Assembly: GCF_047553045.1 (NCBI RefSeq)
Contig: NZ_CP180208.1
Coordinates: forward strand, 558,001 to 622,000
Reading direction: 5' to 3'
DNA length: 64,000 nucleotides
From: Sphingomonas_L flavalba_A
GTDB lineage: Bacteria; Pseudomonadota; Alphaproteobacteria; Sphingomonadales; Sphingomonadaceae
Shown: positions 33,718 through 41,899 of the stretch, piece after piece
How the letters are laid out: each line of letters starts with the position of its first letter
Numbering within the stretch: the first letter of the stretch is position 1
Position numbers and translations under genes: made by a program
Notes under the pieces: generated by a model
What the model saw: the letters and a program-made list of their open reading frames with translations, nothing else
What the model was told of the DNA's origin: nothing
Databases searched by the model: none

Positions 33718-33899
33718 CCCGGCCACGGCCACTGGCGCGGATCAGCGCGCTGGCGCTGGCGTCCATCGCCGGCATTGCCGGAATGCTGCCGGCGGAAGGG
33801 GGGTGGGACCTGGTGCTGTTCGCGTTCGCCGCGCTACCCCTGCTGCTTGGCGGCGGGGTGTCGATCGCTCGCCGGCTGCGGACCGGGCGCTGGCGATAA
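33714..33899 (+). CDS. Small membrane protein, end of iron operon
   Basis: A 61-residue protein with two hydrophobic segments (ALALASIAGIAGMLPAE and VLFAFAALPLLLGGGVSIA) and a basic tail. It overlaps the PepSY gene by 4 bases (ATGA), which strongly supports expression. Small hydrophobic proteins often end siderophore operons of this layout. No function can be assigned. Confidence 0.7.
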   Translation: MTRPRPLARISALALASIAGIAGMLPAEGGWDLVLFAFAALPLLLGGGVSIARRLRTGRWR

Positions 33900-34071
33900 C
33901 GCGCGCGGAAACAGGGTACGAGACGGCGCGGATCGCGGCAATGTGCGGTGCATGGAGCCATCGGCGGCTTTACCTGCGTGGGCGCGCCACCCCCAACCGG
34001 TGGACAGCGCCACATCCCACATCGGCTTTCGCTGCATCAAGCGGGCGCGGTGACGGCGGGCGGGGCGGGGA

Positions 34072-36357
34072 TCAGCGCCCGCCGAGCGACACCTCCACCC
34101 GGTCGATCCGCACCCCGCCGGCGTCACCATTGGCAGCGAGCGGCAGCAGCGGGATGCCGCCCTGTCGGCCGATATAGGTTTCGGTGCCGGGGAAGGTGAG
34201 GCGCGGCAGATCGGTCGCACCGGCCACGACGCCGTCGACGGTGAGCGTCAGGCGATGGCGGGTCTCCACCCGCTCTACGCTGACCCCGATCGTATGCGCG
34301 CCGGGGGCGAGCGGCTGTTCCGAAGTCAGCGCGATCACGTCCTTGTCGAGGTGGGAGAGGCGGTAAACCAGCCGCGCCCGGCCGCCATCGACAAACAGGC
34401 CCCAACCGGCGAAACGATCGCCCCGGACAATGACCGGCGCGCTGGCGCCGGTGCCGGTGACGTCGACCGCCGCCGTTACCGTCCAGCCGGTGGTGAGCGA
34501 CGGAAACGCGGTCACCGGGAACGGGTGGGCATTCGGGTAGAAGGTGAACCGGTCGCGGCCGTCGAATACGCCCGGCCGCAGCCCGGCACCGAAGCGCGGC
34601 AGGAAGCTGTCATCCACCGGCAGGACATGGGCGGGGCCGGCAACCGTTTCGAACAGCTTTTTCATCGCGTCGAGCCTAGCGGGTTCCTTGGCCGCCAGGT
34701 TCACCGCCTGCGAATAGTCCGCGGCGACATGGTAGAGTTCCCAGTCATAGCCGGCGGTCAGGTAATCCGCGCTCCACGGCATCCGCCGGGGCGTGGTGAC
34801 CGCCATCCACCCGTCGCTGTAGATCGCCCGGTTGCCGAGTATTTCGAAATACTGGGTGCGGCGCTGCGACGGCGCGTCCTTCGCGGTGACGGTGTAGAGC
34901 ATGCTGACGCCGTCGATCGGCTGCTGTTCCACCCCGTCGACGACCGGATCGGGCGTGATCCCGACCGCTTCGTAGATGGTCGGCGCGATGTCGACGACAT
35001 GGTGGAACTGGCTGCGGATTTCCCCGGTCTGCGGAATCCGGCGCGGCCATGCCATCACCATGCCGTTACGGGTGCCGCCGAAATGGGAAGCGACCTGCTT
35101 GCCCCACTGGAACGGCGTGTTCAGCGCCCAGGCCCAGCCGACCGAGACGACGGCCATCGCATCCTTGCCGCCGATCAGATCGGTCTGGGCGATGTCGCTG
35201 TCCTTCATGTCCGCCTGCACGAACATCGCCAACTGGTTGATCGCCCCGTCGAGGCTTTCGGTCGCGGCGCCGTTGTCGCCTTCGATGAAGATGACCAGCG
35301 TGTTTTCGAGCCGGTTGGTCCGTTCCAGTTCGTCGAGCAGGCGGCCGAACTGGTTGTCGGAATAGGCGAGCATGCCGGCATAAGCTTCCATCAGCCGGGC
35401 GTTGAACCGCTGCTGATCGGGCGAGAGCGACGACCATGCCGGGATTTGCGGTGGCCGGGGCGTGAGCCGCGCATTGGCGGGGATGACGCCCATCCGCCGC
35501 TGGGTGTCATAGGTGTTCTTGCGCGCGGCGTCCCAGCCCTTGTCGAACTTGCCCCTGAACCGGTCGATCCATTCGCGCGGCGCCTGGATCGGCGCATGCG
35601 CGGTGCCGGGCGCGTAGTAGAGCAGGAAGGGACGCCCGGCGCCCAGACTCTCCTGCTGGCGGAGCCAGCCGATCGCGCGGTCGGTCAGGTCGCGGTCGAG
35701 GATATAGTCGGGCTGGTCGGGCGGATCGACCGGGTTGCGGTTTTCGACCAGCACCGGGCTGAACTGGTTCGCGTAAGACCGGTTGAAGCCGTAGAAATAA
35801 TCGAAGCCCAGCCCGTTGGGCCAGCGGTCGAACGGCCCCATCGCCGTGGTTTCCCAATCCGGCGTATTGTGATTCTTGCCGATCCACGCCGTCTGGTAGC
35901 CGTGGCGCTTCAACGTCGCGCCGATTGTCGCGGCCGAGGGCGGCAGCACCGACGTGTAGCCGTCCCGGTCCAGGCTGAGATCGGCGATCGCGCCGTTGTT
36001 CACCGCGTGGTGGTTGCGCCCGGTGAGCAGCGCGGCCCGCGTCGGCGAGCACATGGCCGTGGTGTGAAACTGCGTGTAGCGCAGGCCCATCTGCGCCAGG
36101 CGGTCGAGATTGGGCGTCGGAATCGGCCCGCCAAAGGTGCTGGCCGCGCCGAAGCCGACGTCGTCCGTCATCACCAGCAGAATGTTCGGGGCGCCCTGCG
36201 GCGCGACCGGCGGCAGCGGATAATGTTGCCAGCGCGGCGCCGCCGGCGCGGTTGCCGGATTGGCGGCCCAGGCGGCTGGCTGTACTATCATCGTGCCGGC
36301 AAGCGCCGCGATCACGGCGCGCCGCAGCATACGAGCAGCGGTTGGTCTGTCACGCAT
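34072..36357 (-). CDS. Arylsulfatase-like sulfatase, exported
   Basis: A type I sulfatase of 761 residues. A signal peptide covers about 1-31. The catalytic Cys lies in CSPTR (103-107), the motif converted to formylglycine, and the calcium-binding Asp pair is in VMTDDVGFG (about 63-70). Central residues follow the large arylsulfatase family (GKNHNTPDWE, WPNGLGFDYFYG). The last 200 residues form a separate beta-rich domain with internal LamG-like character. The ATG at 36357 follows GGGAGAGG. It is monocistronic, between the convergent iron operon and tRNA-Leu, and no anaerobic sulfatase maturase gene is adjacent. The sulfated substrate is unknown. Confidence 0.92.
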   Translation of the reverse strand: MRDRPTAARMLRRAVIAALAGTMIVQPAAWAANPATAPAAPRWQHYPLPPVAPQGAPNILLVMTDDVGFGAASTFGGPIPTPNLDRLAQMGLRYTQFHTTAMCSPTRAALLTGRNHHAVNNGAIADLSLDRDGYTSVLPPSAATIGATLKRHGYQTAWIGKNHNTPDWETTAMGPFDRWPNGLGFDYFYGFNRSYANQFSPVLVENRNPVDPPDQPDYILDRDLTDRAIGWLRQQESLGAGRPFLLYYAPGTAHAPIQAPREWIDRFRGKFDKGWDAARKNTYDTQRRMGVIPANARLTPRPPQIPAWSSLSPDQQRFNARLMEAYAGMLAYSDNQFGRLLDELERTNRLENTLVIFIEGDNGAATESLDGAINQLAMFVQADMKDSDIAQTDLIGGKDAMAVVSVGWAWALNTPFQWGKQVASHFGGTRNGMVMAWPRRIPQTGEIRSQFHHVVDIAPTIYEAVGITPDPVVDGVEQQPIDGVSMLYTVTAKDAPSQRRTQYFEILGNRAIYSDGWMAVTTPRRMPWSADYLTAGYDWELYHVAADYSQAVNLAAKEPARLDAMKKLFETVAGPAHVLPVDDSFLPRFGAGLRPGVFDGRDRFTFYPNAHPFPVTAFPSLTTGWTVTAAVDVTGTGASAPVIVRGDRFAGWGLFVDGGRARLVYRLSHLDKDVIALTSEQPLAPGAHTIGVSVERVETRHRLTLTVDGVVAGATDLPRLTFPGTETYIGRQGGIPLLPLAANGDAGGVRIDRVEVSLGGR

Positions 36358-36633
36358 CGTCCTCTCCCGAATTTTCATCGTCGCTGCCCGTTTGCTCGCG
36401 CAGTCCAACGCCCCAGTGTAACCGCCGGGTGGCCGCCTCGCTTGATCCTACGTGTCAGGCCATTTGATTATTTGTCCGTGCCAACGCGAAAAGGGAACCG
36501 CGCCCGGCGGGCAGTTTCGCGCGTGCGTAGCAAGAAGTGTCGGAGGACCGAATGTCGTGCTGGAAATGGCGTCGCTGCCCTCTTATAGGGAGGCCGTCGT
36601 TCCAGGGCCGTTTCGCGCGGGCCGGGCCGTCAC

Positions 36634-36718
36634 GCGGGCGTGGTGGAATTGGTAGACGCGCCGGACTCAAAATCCGGTTCCGCAAGGAGTGTCGGTTCGA
36701 GCCCGACCGCCCGCACCA
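36634..36718 (+). tRNA. tRNA-Leu (anticodon CAA)
   Basis: An 85-nt tRNA with acceptor arms GCGGGCG (36634-36640) and CGCCCGC (36708-36714), discriminator A, and an encoded CCA end (36716-36718). The anticodon stem CCGGA/TCCGG holds the loop CTCAAAA, giving anticodon CAA, which reads UUG. The long variable arm is typical of tRNA-Leu, and GGTTCGAGCCC forms the T arm. Confidence 0.96.
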
Positions 36719-36740
36719 TACCGGATAATCGCAACAGGCG

Positions 36741-36766
36741 GCGCGCCGGGGGTAAAACCGGCGCGC
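36741..36766. terminator. Hairpin terminator after tRNA-Leu
   Basis: Perfect 9-bp arms GCGCGCCGG (36741-36749) and CCGGCGCGC (36758-36766) around an 8-base loop, 23 bp after the tRNA. There is no T tract. It also faces the convergent RidA gene. Confidence 0.6.
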
Positions 36767-36804
36767 GCGGACCTGTCTGCGCTGTTCGGTCAGTCCCGAT
36801 CGGG

Positions 36805-37152
36805 TCAGCCGCGCGCGGCGATGACGATGATTTCGACCTTGTAGTCCGGCGTTGCCAGTTTCGATTCGCCGGTGGCGCGGGCCGGGGCGTCCTTGCCGCC
36901 GACCCATGTGTCCCACACCGCGTTCATCTCGGCGAAATCGGCCATGTCGGCCAGCCAGACCGTCGCCGACAGGATGTTGGCCTTGCTGCTGCCCGCTTCC
37001 GCCAGAACGCGCTCGATGTTGGCGAGGACCGCCTGCGTCTGCTCGGTCACGCTCTTGCCCGGTGCGCCGACCTGCCCGGCGAGGTAGACGGTGTCGCCGT
37101 GGATGACGGCCTGGCTCATGCGGGGGCCGGATTCGATGCGGCGGATGGTCAT
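36805..37152 (-). CDS. RidA-family enamine/imine deaminase
   Basis: A 115-residue RidA (YjgF/UK114) protein that hydrolyses reactive 2-imino acids to 2-oxo acids. Recognisable segments are VIHGDTVYLAGQVG near the N-terminus and the family pattern through SATVWLADMADFAEMNAVW. The ATG at 37152 follows AAAGGA. It is the last gene of the racemase-dehydrogenase-RidA run, 34 bp after the dehydrogenase stop. The logic is direct: D-amino-acid dehydrogenase makes imino acids and RidA removes them. The usual C-terminal Arg-containing motif of fully active RidA is not obvious, so it may be a RidA subfamily member. Confidence 0.88.
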   Translation of the reverse strand: MTIRRIESGPRMSQAVIHGDTVYLAGQVGAPGKSVTEQTQAVLANIERVLAEAGSSKANILSATVWLADMADFAEMNAVWDTWVGGKDAPARATGESKLATPDYKVEIIVIAARG

Positions 37153-37186
37153 GGGCAATCCTTTGCGTTGGGGAGGGGAAGGGAGG

Positions 37187-38440
37187 TCAGCGATAGCGGG
37201 CGATGGCCAGGTCTGATGTGTCGATATCCGCCGGGCGGTCGCTGACGATATCGGCGATGACCCTGCCGGAGCCGCAGGCCATCGTCCAGCCCAGCGTACC
37301 GTGGCCGGTGTTGAGATAGAGGTTGGCGTAAGGGGTGGCGCCGATCACCGGCGTGCCGTCCGGCGTCATCGGGCGCAGGCCGGACCAGAAGCTGGCGGCG
37401 GCAAGATCGCCGGCGCCGGGAAACAGATCGCCGACCGAATAGGCGAGTGTCTCGCGCCGCCGTTCCGGCAGGGCGTGGTTGAAGCCGGAAATCTCCGCCA
37501 TGCCGCCGACGCGGATGCGGTCGCCGAGCCGGGTGATCGCGATCTTGTAGCTTTCGTCCATCAGCGTCGACACCGGGGCGATCGCCGGGTCGATGATCGG
37601 TGCGGTGATTGAGTAGCCCTTGACCGGGTAGACCGGCAGATACAGGCCGAGTGGCCGGACCATCGCCGCCGAATAGCTGCCGAGCGCCAGCACATAGCGA
37701 TCGGCGGTGATCGTGCCGCGATCGGTCCTGACCCCGGCGATCCGCCCGCCCGAAGCGTCGAGACCGGTGATCGCGGTGTCGTTCAGGAAGCTGACGCCGC
37801 CCTGCGCCGCCATGTCCGCCAGCGCGTTGGTGAATTTGAAGCAGTCGCCGGTTTCGTCGTTCGGCAGGCGCAACCCGCCGACCAGCTTGTAGCTGGACGC
37901 GGCCAGCCCCGGTTCGGCGGCGACGCAGCCGGCGACGTCGAGCACCTCGAACGGCACGCCGCCCGCCTGAAGTACGGCGACGTCCTTGGCGATATCGTCG
38001 AGCTGCTTCTGGGTGCGGAACACCTGCAGCGTGCCCTGCATCCGCTCGTCATAGCGGATGCCGGTATCGCGGCGCAGCGCGTCGAGCATGTCGCGGCTAT
38101 ATTCGGCGAGGCGGACCATCCGCGCCTTGTTCACTGCGTAGCGCGCGCTGGTGCAGTTGCGCAGCATCGCCAGCAGCCAGCGCAGCATCTCCGCATCCGG
38201 CTTTGGCCGCAGGATCAGCGGCGGATGGTTCATCATCAGCCATTTGATCGCCTTTTGCGGGATGCCGGGCGCGGCCCAGGGCGAGGAATAGCCGGGCGAC
38301 ACCTCTCCGGCGTTGGCGAAGCTGGTTTCGAGCGCCGGGCCGCTCTGACGGTCGATCACCGTCACCTCGTGCCCCGCCTTCATCAGATAATAAGCGGATG
38401 TAACGCCGATCACGCCGCTGCCCAGAACCGCGATCTTCAT
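37187..38440 (-). CDS. dadA: D-amino acid dehydrogenase
   Basis: A membrane-associated flavoprotein of 417 residues that oxidises D-alanine and other D-amino acids to 2-imino acids and passes electrons to the respiratory chain. The N-terminal FAD-binding Rossmann motif is VLGSGVIGVTSAYYLMKAGH. The DadA-specific block FANAGEVSPGYSSPWAAPG and the C-terminal NLYLNTGHGTLGWTMACG are unmistakable. It overlaps the alanine racemase gene by 4 bases (ATGA), so racemisation of L- to D-alanine and oxidation are co-expressed. An Lrp-type regulator divergent from the operon is the likely activator, as for dad operons elsewhere. Confidence 0.95.
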   Translation of the reverse strand: MKIAVLGSGVIGVTSAYYLMKAGHEVTVIDRQSGPALETSFANAGEVSPGYSSPWAAPGIPQKAIKWLMMNHPPLILRPKPDAEMLRWLLAMLRNCTSARYAVNKARMVRLAEYSRDMLDALRRDTGIRYDERMQGTLQVFRTQKQLDDIAKDVAVLQAGGVPFEVLDVAGCVAAEPGLAASSYKLVGGLRLPNDETGDCFKFTNALADMAAQGGVSFLNDTAITGLDASGGRIAGVRTDRGTITADRYVLALGSYSAAMVRPLGLYLPVYPVKGYSITAPIIDPAIAPVSTLMDESYKIAITRLGDRIRVGGMAEISGFNHALPERRRETLAYSVGDLFPGAGDLAAASFWSGLRPMTPDGTPVIGATPYANLYLNTGHGTLGWTMACGSGRVIADIVSDRPADIDTSDLAIARYR

Positions 38441-39585
38441 GCTGCCCCCGATGCTGCCGACGGTTCGCTGTCACGGTAGATGCGGTGGTAGCGGTGACCG
38501 AGGCTGGTGAGAATTTCGTAGGAAATGGTGCCCGCATCCGCGGCGAGCTGGTCGAGCGACTGGTGCGGGCCGATCAGTTCGACCAGCGCGCCGGGCTGCA
38601 ACGTGTCCGGCGGCAGCGCCGTCACGTCGAGGGTGATGCTGTCCATCGACACCCGGCCGGCGATCGGCAGGCGGACGCCGTTGTAATAGGCGGCGCCGCG
38701 ATTGCCGAGCGCGCGCGGCAGGCCGTCGGCGTAACCGGCGGCGATCGTCGCGATCCGCGTTTCGCGGTCGGCGGTGAAGGTCAGGCCGTAGCCGACGCCG
38801 GCGCCGGGCGGGATGGTGCGGATCTGGATGACGCGCGCGTCAAGGGCGACGACCGGCCGCATCGGGTTGGGGGCGGCATTGTTCGGCGCGCCGCCGTAGA
38901 GCGAGACGCCGGGGCGGACCAGTGCCAGGTGGAACCCGGCGGGCAGAAAACTGCCGCCGGAATTGGCGAGCGACAGCGGCACGCCGGGGAACAAGGCGGC
39001 GGCCGCGGCGAAGCGATTCCGTTGCGCTTCGTTGGCCGGGTTGTCCGGCGTGTCGGCGCAGGCGAGGTGGCTCATCAGCAGCACGACCGGCACGGCGGCG
39101 CGAAATTCAGCGTCGCCGGCCAGCGCCCCGGCCTCCGCCAGCGACATGCCGAGGCGCGACATGCCGCTGTCGACCTGGACCACCGCGGCGAGCGGCGTGC
39201 CGGCGGCGGCCGCCGCCTGTTGCCAGCGAAGGGCCTGATCGTAAGAATTGAGCACCGGGGTGGCGCCGACGGCGATGCAGGCCGGCTCGCTGCCCGGCGT
39301 AAGGCCGTTGAGGACGAACAGGCTGGCGTCGGGCGGAAGCGACGGCTTCACCGCGATCGCTTCGGACAGATGAGCGACGAAGAAGGCACGGCACCCTTCG
39401 GCCGCCAGTGCCGGCGCGACCCGCAGGGCGCCAAGGCCGTAGCCGTCCGCCTTGACGACGGCGGCGGCGCGCGCCGGGGCGACGCGGGCAGCGATAAGCC
39501 GGTAATTGGCCCGCAGCGCGTCGAGGGAGATCGTCAGGCAACCGCCCGCCATCGCCGCCAGATCGCCATCGCCCAATGCCAGCAT
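38437..39585 (-). CDS. dadX: Alanine racemase (catabolic, DadX type)
   Basis: A PLP-dependent racemase of 382 residues interconverting L- and D-alanine. The PLP lysine is in VVKADGYGLGA (about residue 45) and the catalytic Tyr in GVGYGLTF near residue 255. The operon with dadA and ridA marks it as the catabolic enzyme, though it could also supply cell-wall D-alanine. The first ATG (39585) has GAGAGG directly against it with no spacing, so an ATG 11 codons later (39552) is a realistic alternative start. The product would then begin MAGGCLTISLD. Confidence 0.93.
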   Translation of the reverse strand: MLALGDGDLAAMAGGCLTISLDALRANYRLIAARVAPARAAAVVKADGYGLGALRVAPALAAEGCRAFFVAHLSEAIAVKPSLPPDASLFVLNGLTPGSEPACIAVGATPVLNSYDQALRWQQAAAAAGTPLAAVVQVDSGMSRLGMSLAEAGALAGDAEFRAAVPVVLLMSHLACADTPDNPANEAQRNRFAAAAALFPGVPLSLANSGGSFLPAGFHLALVRPGVSLYGGAPNNAAPNPMRPVVALDARVIQIRTIPPGAGVGYGLTFTADRETRIATIAAGYADGLPRALGNRGAAYYNGVRLPIAGRVSMDSITLDVTALPPDTLQPGALVELIGPHQSLDQLAADAGTISYEILTSLGHRYHRIYRDSEPSAASGAA

Positions 39586-39620
39586 CCTCTCGCCGCCGCC
39601 ACGCCATGATATAGCGCCGC

Positions 39621-39700
39621 CATTCGCATTTTTGACGATTGTTGCGCGAATTAATGCGTATTATTAAGCCAATTTAGAATATTATGCGGATGTTTTAGGG
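39621..39700. promoter_or_regulatory. AT-rich divergent promoter, probable Lrp-binding region
   Basis: An AT-rich island in otherwise GC-rich DNA between the racemase and the Lrp-type gene. CGCATT (39627) and AATGCG (39653) are inverted around it, followed by TATTATTAAG and similar runs. Lrp proteins bind several degenerate AT-rich sites of this kind. Confidence 0.4.
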
Positions 39701-39707
39701 GAACATT

Positions 39708-40181
39708 GTGTCCGTCGACTCCATAGATCGCAACATTGTCCGCCATCTCCGGCTGGACGGCCGGCTGTCCAACAGCGCGCTGGCGGCGGCGGTCGGGCTG
39801 TCACCGTCCGCCTGCCTGCGCCGGGTGAGGATATTGGAGGAAAGCGGAGTGATCCGCGGCTACACCGCGATCATCGCCGGGCCGGAGCGGCAGGGGGTGA
39901 CCGCCATTGTCCGCATCACGCTGGAGCGGCAGACCGAGGAATATCTGAACCGGTTCGAGACGGCGGTGCGCCGGCACCCGGAAATCCAGGAATGTTACCT
40001 GATGACCGGCGACGCCGACTATATTCTGCGCGCGGTCGCGTCGAGCGCCGCCGCCTACGAAGCGATCCACAAGGACATATTGTCTCGGTTGCCCGGCGTC
40101 GAGCGCATCCATTCGAGCATCGCGATGCGCAGCGTGTTGCGGCCGGAGCCGAAGGCTCAGCCGCGCGCCGCCGTCGGCTGA
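39708..40181 (+). CDS. Lrp/AsnC-family regulator
   Basis: A 157-residue feast/famine regulator. The N-terminal helix-turn-helix (about 5-50, with DRNIVRHLRLDGRLSNSALAAAVGLS) is followed by the RAM ligand-binding domain (about 65-145, with ECYLMTGDADYILRAVA). The start is GTG at 39708. It is divergent from dadX-dadA-ridA across an AT-rich region, so it most likely senses alanine or a related amino acid and controls that operon and itself. The last 25 bp overlap the convergent proline-racemase-family gene. Confidence 0.93.
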   Translation: MSVDSIDRNIVRHLRLDGRLSNSALAAAVGLSPSACLRRVRILEESGVIRGYTAIIAGPERQGVTAIVRITLERQTEEYLNRFETAVRRHPEIQECYLMTGDADYILRAVASSAAAYEAIHKDILSRLPGVERIHSSIAMRSVLRPEPKAQPRAAVG

Positions 40182-41209
40182 CGCGGCATCGGCCAGGTGT
40201 CCGCCAGCCGGTAGCCGGCCGGGAACGGGTCCGCCGGGTCGAGCATGTGCTGCTGGGTGCCGGTGATCCAGGCGCGGCCGGAGATGATCGGGCTGATCCC
40301 CGGCTTGCCGCCGACGCTGAGCGCCGCGTCGATCCGGCAATGAAACTCGCTGCCGATGATCGAGCGGCCGACAAAGCGTTCGCCGACCTGCATCTCTCCC
40401 TTCGCATGGAGCACCGCCATCCGCGCCGAGCAGCCGGTGCCGGTCGGCGACCGATCGATCTTGCCCGGCTGGATGACGACGGCGTTGGCGCCGGTCAGCA
40501 CGTCGCCTTCGCGCACCACCGGCGCGGCGATCTGGCAGAAGGAGATATGCGCCCAATCGGGGTTTTCGGGATGGGTGAAGCCGAGCTGGGCGTTAGCGGC
40601 GGCGGTGATGCGGATGCCGACGTCGACAAGGTCCTGCGCCTCGTCCGGCGCGATGCGGAAGCCGAGCGCATGGGCGTCGACGATGACGAAGCTGTCGCCG
40701 CCATAGGCGGTGTCGACGGTGAGGGTGCCGAGGCCCGGCACCTCCAGCGGCGCGGCGAGTCGATCGGCGAAGGAGGGCAGGTTGCGGACGTGGATGCGCT
40801 CCGCCTTGCCGCCGCGGCATTCGGCGCGGACCTCGACCAGACCGCCGGGCGCCTCCAGCACCATGTGGGTTTCGGGTTCCTGCATTGGGATGATGCCGGT
40901 ATCGAGCAGCACCGTCGCGACGCAGATGGAGTTGGAGCCGGACATTGGCGGGGTGTCGGCCGGCTCCATGATGATCCAGCCCATCTGCGCCTTCGGGTTC
41001 TTTGGCGGGACGAGCAGGTTGACGTGGCGGAAGACGCCGCCGCGCGGTTCGTTCAGCACGAAGTTGCGCAGCGTTTCGTCGCGGGCGATGAAGCGCGACT
41101 GCGCCCAGAGCGTATCGCCCGGCGGCGGGGCGACGCCGCCGACGATGACGTCGCCGACCTCCCCCTCCGCATGGCAGCCGACGATGTGGATGGTCCTGTT
41201 GCTGCGCAT
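40157..41209 (-). CDS. Proline racemase family enzyme (hydroxyproline epimerase/dehydratase type)
   Basis: A 350-residue cytoplasmic enzyme of the proline racemase superfamily, acting on hydroxyprolines by proton abstraction at C2. The first active-site position is Ser (S90, in MSGSNSICV) where classical proline racemases and 4-hydroxyproline epimerases have Cys. The second is Cys (C260, in DRSPTGTGCSAR). Ser/Cys members have been described with hydroxyproline 2-epimerase and/or trans-3-hydroxyproline dehydratase activity, so the reaction cannot be fixed by homology. It is divergent from a DUF3311/SSS carrier across a TTGCG-N5-CGCAA box. The DapA-family and dehydrogenase genes downstream fit 4-hydroxyproline catabolism. 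Confidence 0.9.
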   Translation of the reverse strand: MRSNRTIHIVGCHAEGEVGDVIVGGVAPPPGDTLWAQSRFIARDETLRNFVLNEPRGGVFRHVNLLVPPKNPKAQMGWIIMEPADTPPMSGSNSICVATVLLDTGIIPMQEPETHMVLEAPGGLVEVRAECRGGKAERIHVRNLPSFADRLAAPLEVPGLGTLTVDTAYGGDSFVIVDAHALGFRIAPDEAQDLVDVGIRITAAANAQLGFTHPENPDWAHISFCQIAAPVVREGDVLTGANAVVIQPGKIDRSPTGTGCSARMAVLHAKGEMQVGERFVGRSIIGSEFHCRIDAALSVGGKPGISPIISGRAWITGTQQHMLDPADPFPAGYRLADTWPMPRQPTAARG

Positions 41210-41231
41210 GTTGTCCGGCTCCGGCGGGCGT

Positions 41232-41260
41232 GGGAGGGGGAGGGGGAGGGGGAGGGGGAG
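41232..41260. repeat. GGGGGA hexanucleotide repeat
   Basis: About four to five tandem GGGGGA units in the 5' untranslated region of the proline-racemase-family gene, 23 bp upstream of its ATG. Such a tract can change length by slippage. Confidence 0.85.
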
Positions 41261-41629
41261 CTTACGGATAGATTATCGGGTGGGGAAGCCGATTGGGGAC
41301 AGGGAAGTTTGAGGCGATAATTGTTGCGTTATTCGCAACGATTTGTGGATGACAACCGCATTGATGCAATGAAGCCGGTGCAGGATCATCGCCGCCAACG
41401 CCCGTTCCGTTCGCCGTGGCGGGACGATGGGCCGATCAGAATGCTGCAAGACGAGGGGCGATATGCGCCGACCAATCCGTTCGACGCCGACCCGCCGATC
41501 GCCTATGCCGTCGTTGCCGCCGGCCTTGATCCGGGTGGCCGGCCGGGCGGTGTCCGGCAACGGCGAAGCGTACGGGAGAGCGGGGCAGTGGCGATGAGCG
41601 GGATCACAGTCGCCGGGGGACGCGGCTAG
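41261..41629. other. Intergenic region between epimerase and symporter genes
   Basis: About 370 bp holding the LysR-type box at 41324-41338 near its left end. The rest has no convincing gene. A reading frame from a TTG at 41321 to 41629 (102 codons) starts inside the box, lacks a ribosome-binding site and shows no recognisable domain. The stretch is probably a long leader for the DUF3311-SSS transcript. Confidence 0.5.
41324..41338. promoter_or_regulatory. LysR-type box TTGCG-N5-CGCAA
   Basis: TTGCGTTATTCGCAA, extending to 6-bp arms GTTGCG/CGCAAC, with the T-N11-A form typical of LysR sites. The same arms and spacing occur at 44290-44304 in the LysR/DapA divergent promoter. Confidence 0.65.
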
Positions 41630-41899
41630 ATGGGTGGGCGTTTGTCGCGCTGGCGCTATCTGCTGCTTGCCCTGCCGTTCCTGTGGCAACTGGGGCTGGC
41701 GCCGTGGGCGAATGGGGTGGCGGTCCGGCCGCTGGGCATTCCGTTCGCGATGTTCTGGCAGATCACCGGCATCATTTTCGCGTCCGCCTGCATCGCGCTG
41801 CTGTATCGCATGGAGAAACGGGCCGCGCGGAACGACACGGGCGTCGATACGGGCGCCAGTGCGAATGACGGGACGAGCAACGGGGCGAGCGGGCGATGA
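41630..41899 (+). CDS. DUF3311 membrane protein
   Basis: An 89-residue protein with two membrane helices (about 9-27, YLLLALPFLWQLGLAPW, and 35-58, PFAMFWQITGIIFASACIALLY) and a polar tail. The pattern matches DUF3311 proteins, small partners encoded directly before SSS-family symporters. It overlaps the symporter gene by 4 bases (ATGA). It probably assists or forms part of the transporter; no activity of its own is known. Confidence 0.82.
   Translation: MGGRLSRWRYLLLALPFLWQLGLAPWANGVAVRPLGIPFAMFWQITGIIFASACIALLYRMEKRAARNDTGVDTGASANDGTSNGASGR

Noticed and set aside
34055..34083. GGCGGGC/GCCCGCC stem at the end of the sulfatase gene as a terminator
   Set aside because: The loop is 15 bases, it overlaps coding sequence and there is no T tract; in such GC-rich DNA it may be chance.
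41321..41629. Reading frame of 102 codons before the DUF3311 gene
   Set aside because: It begins with TTG inside a LysR-type box, has no ribosome-binding site and shows no domain; treated as leader sequence.
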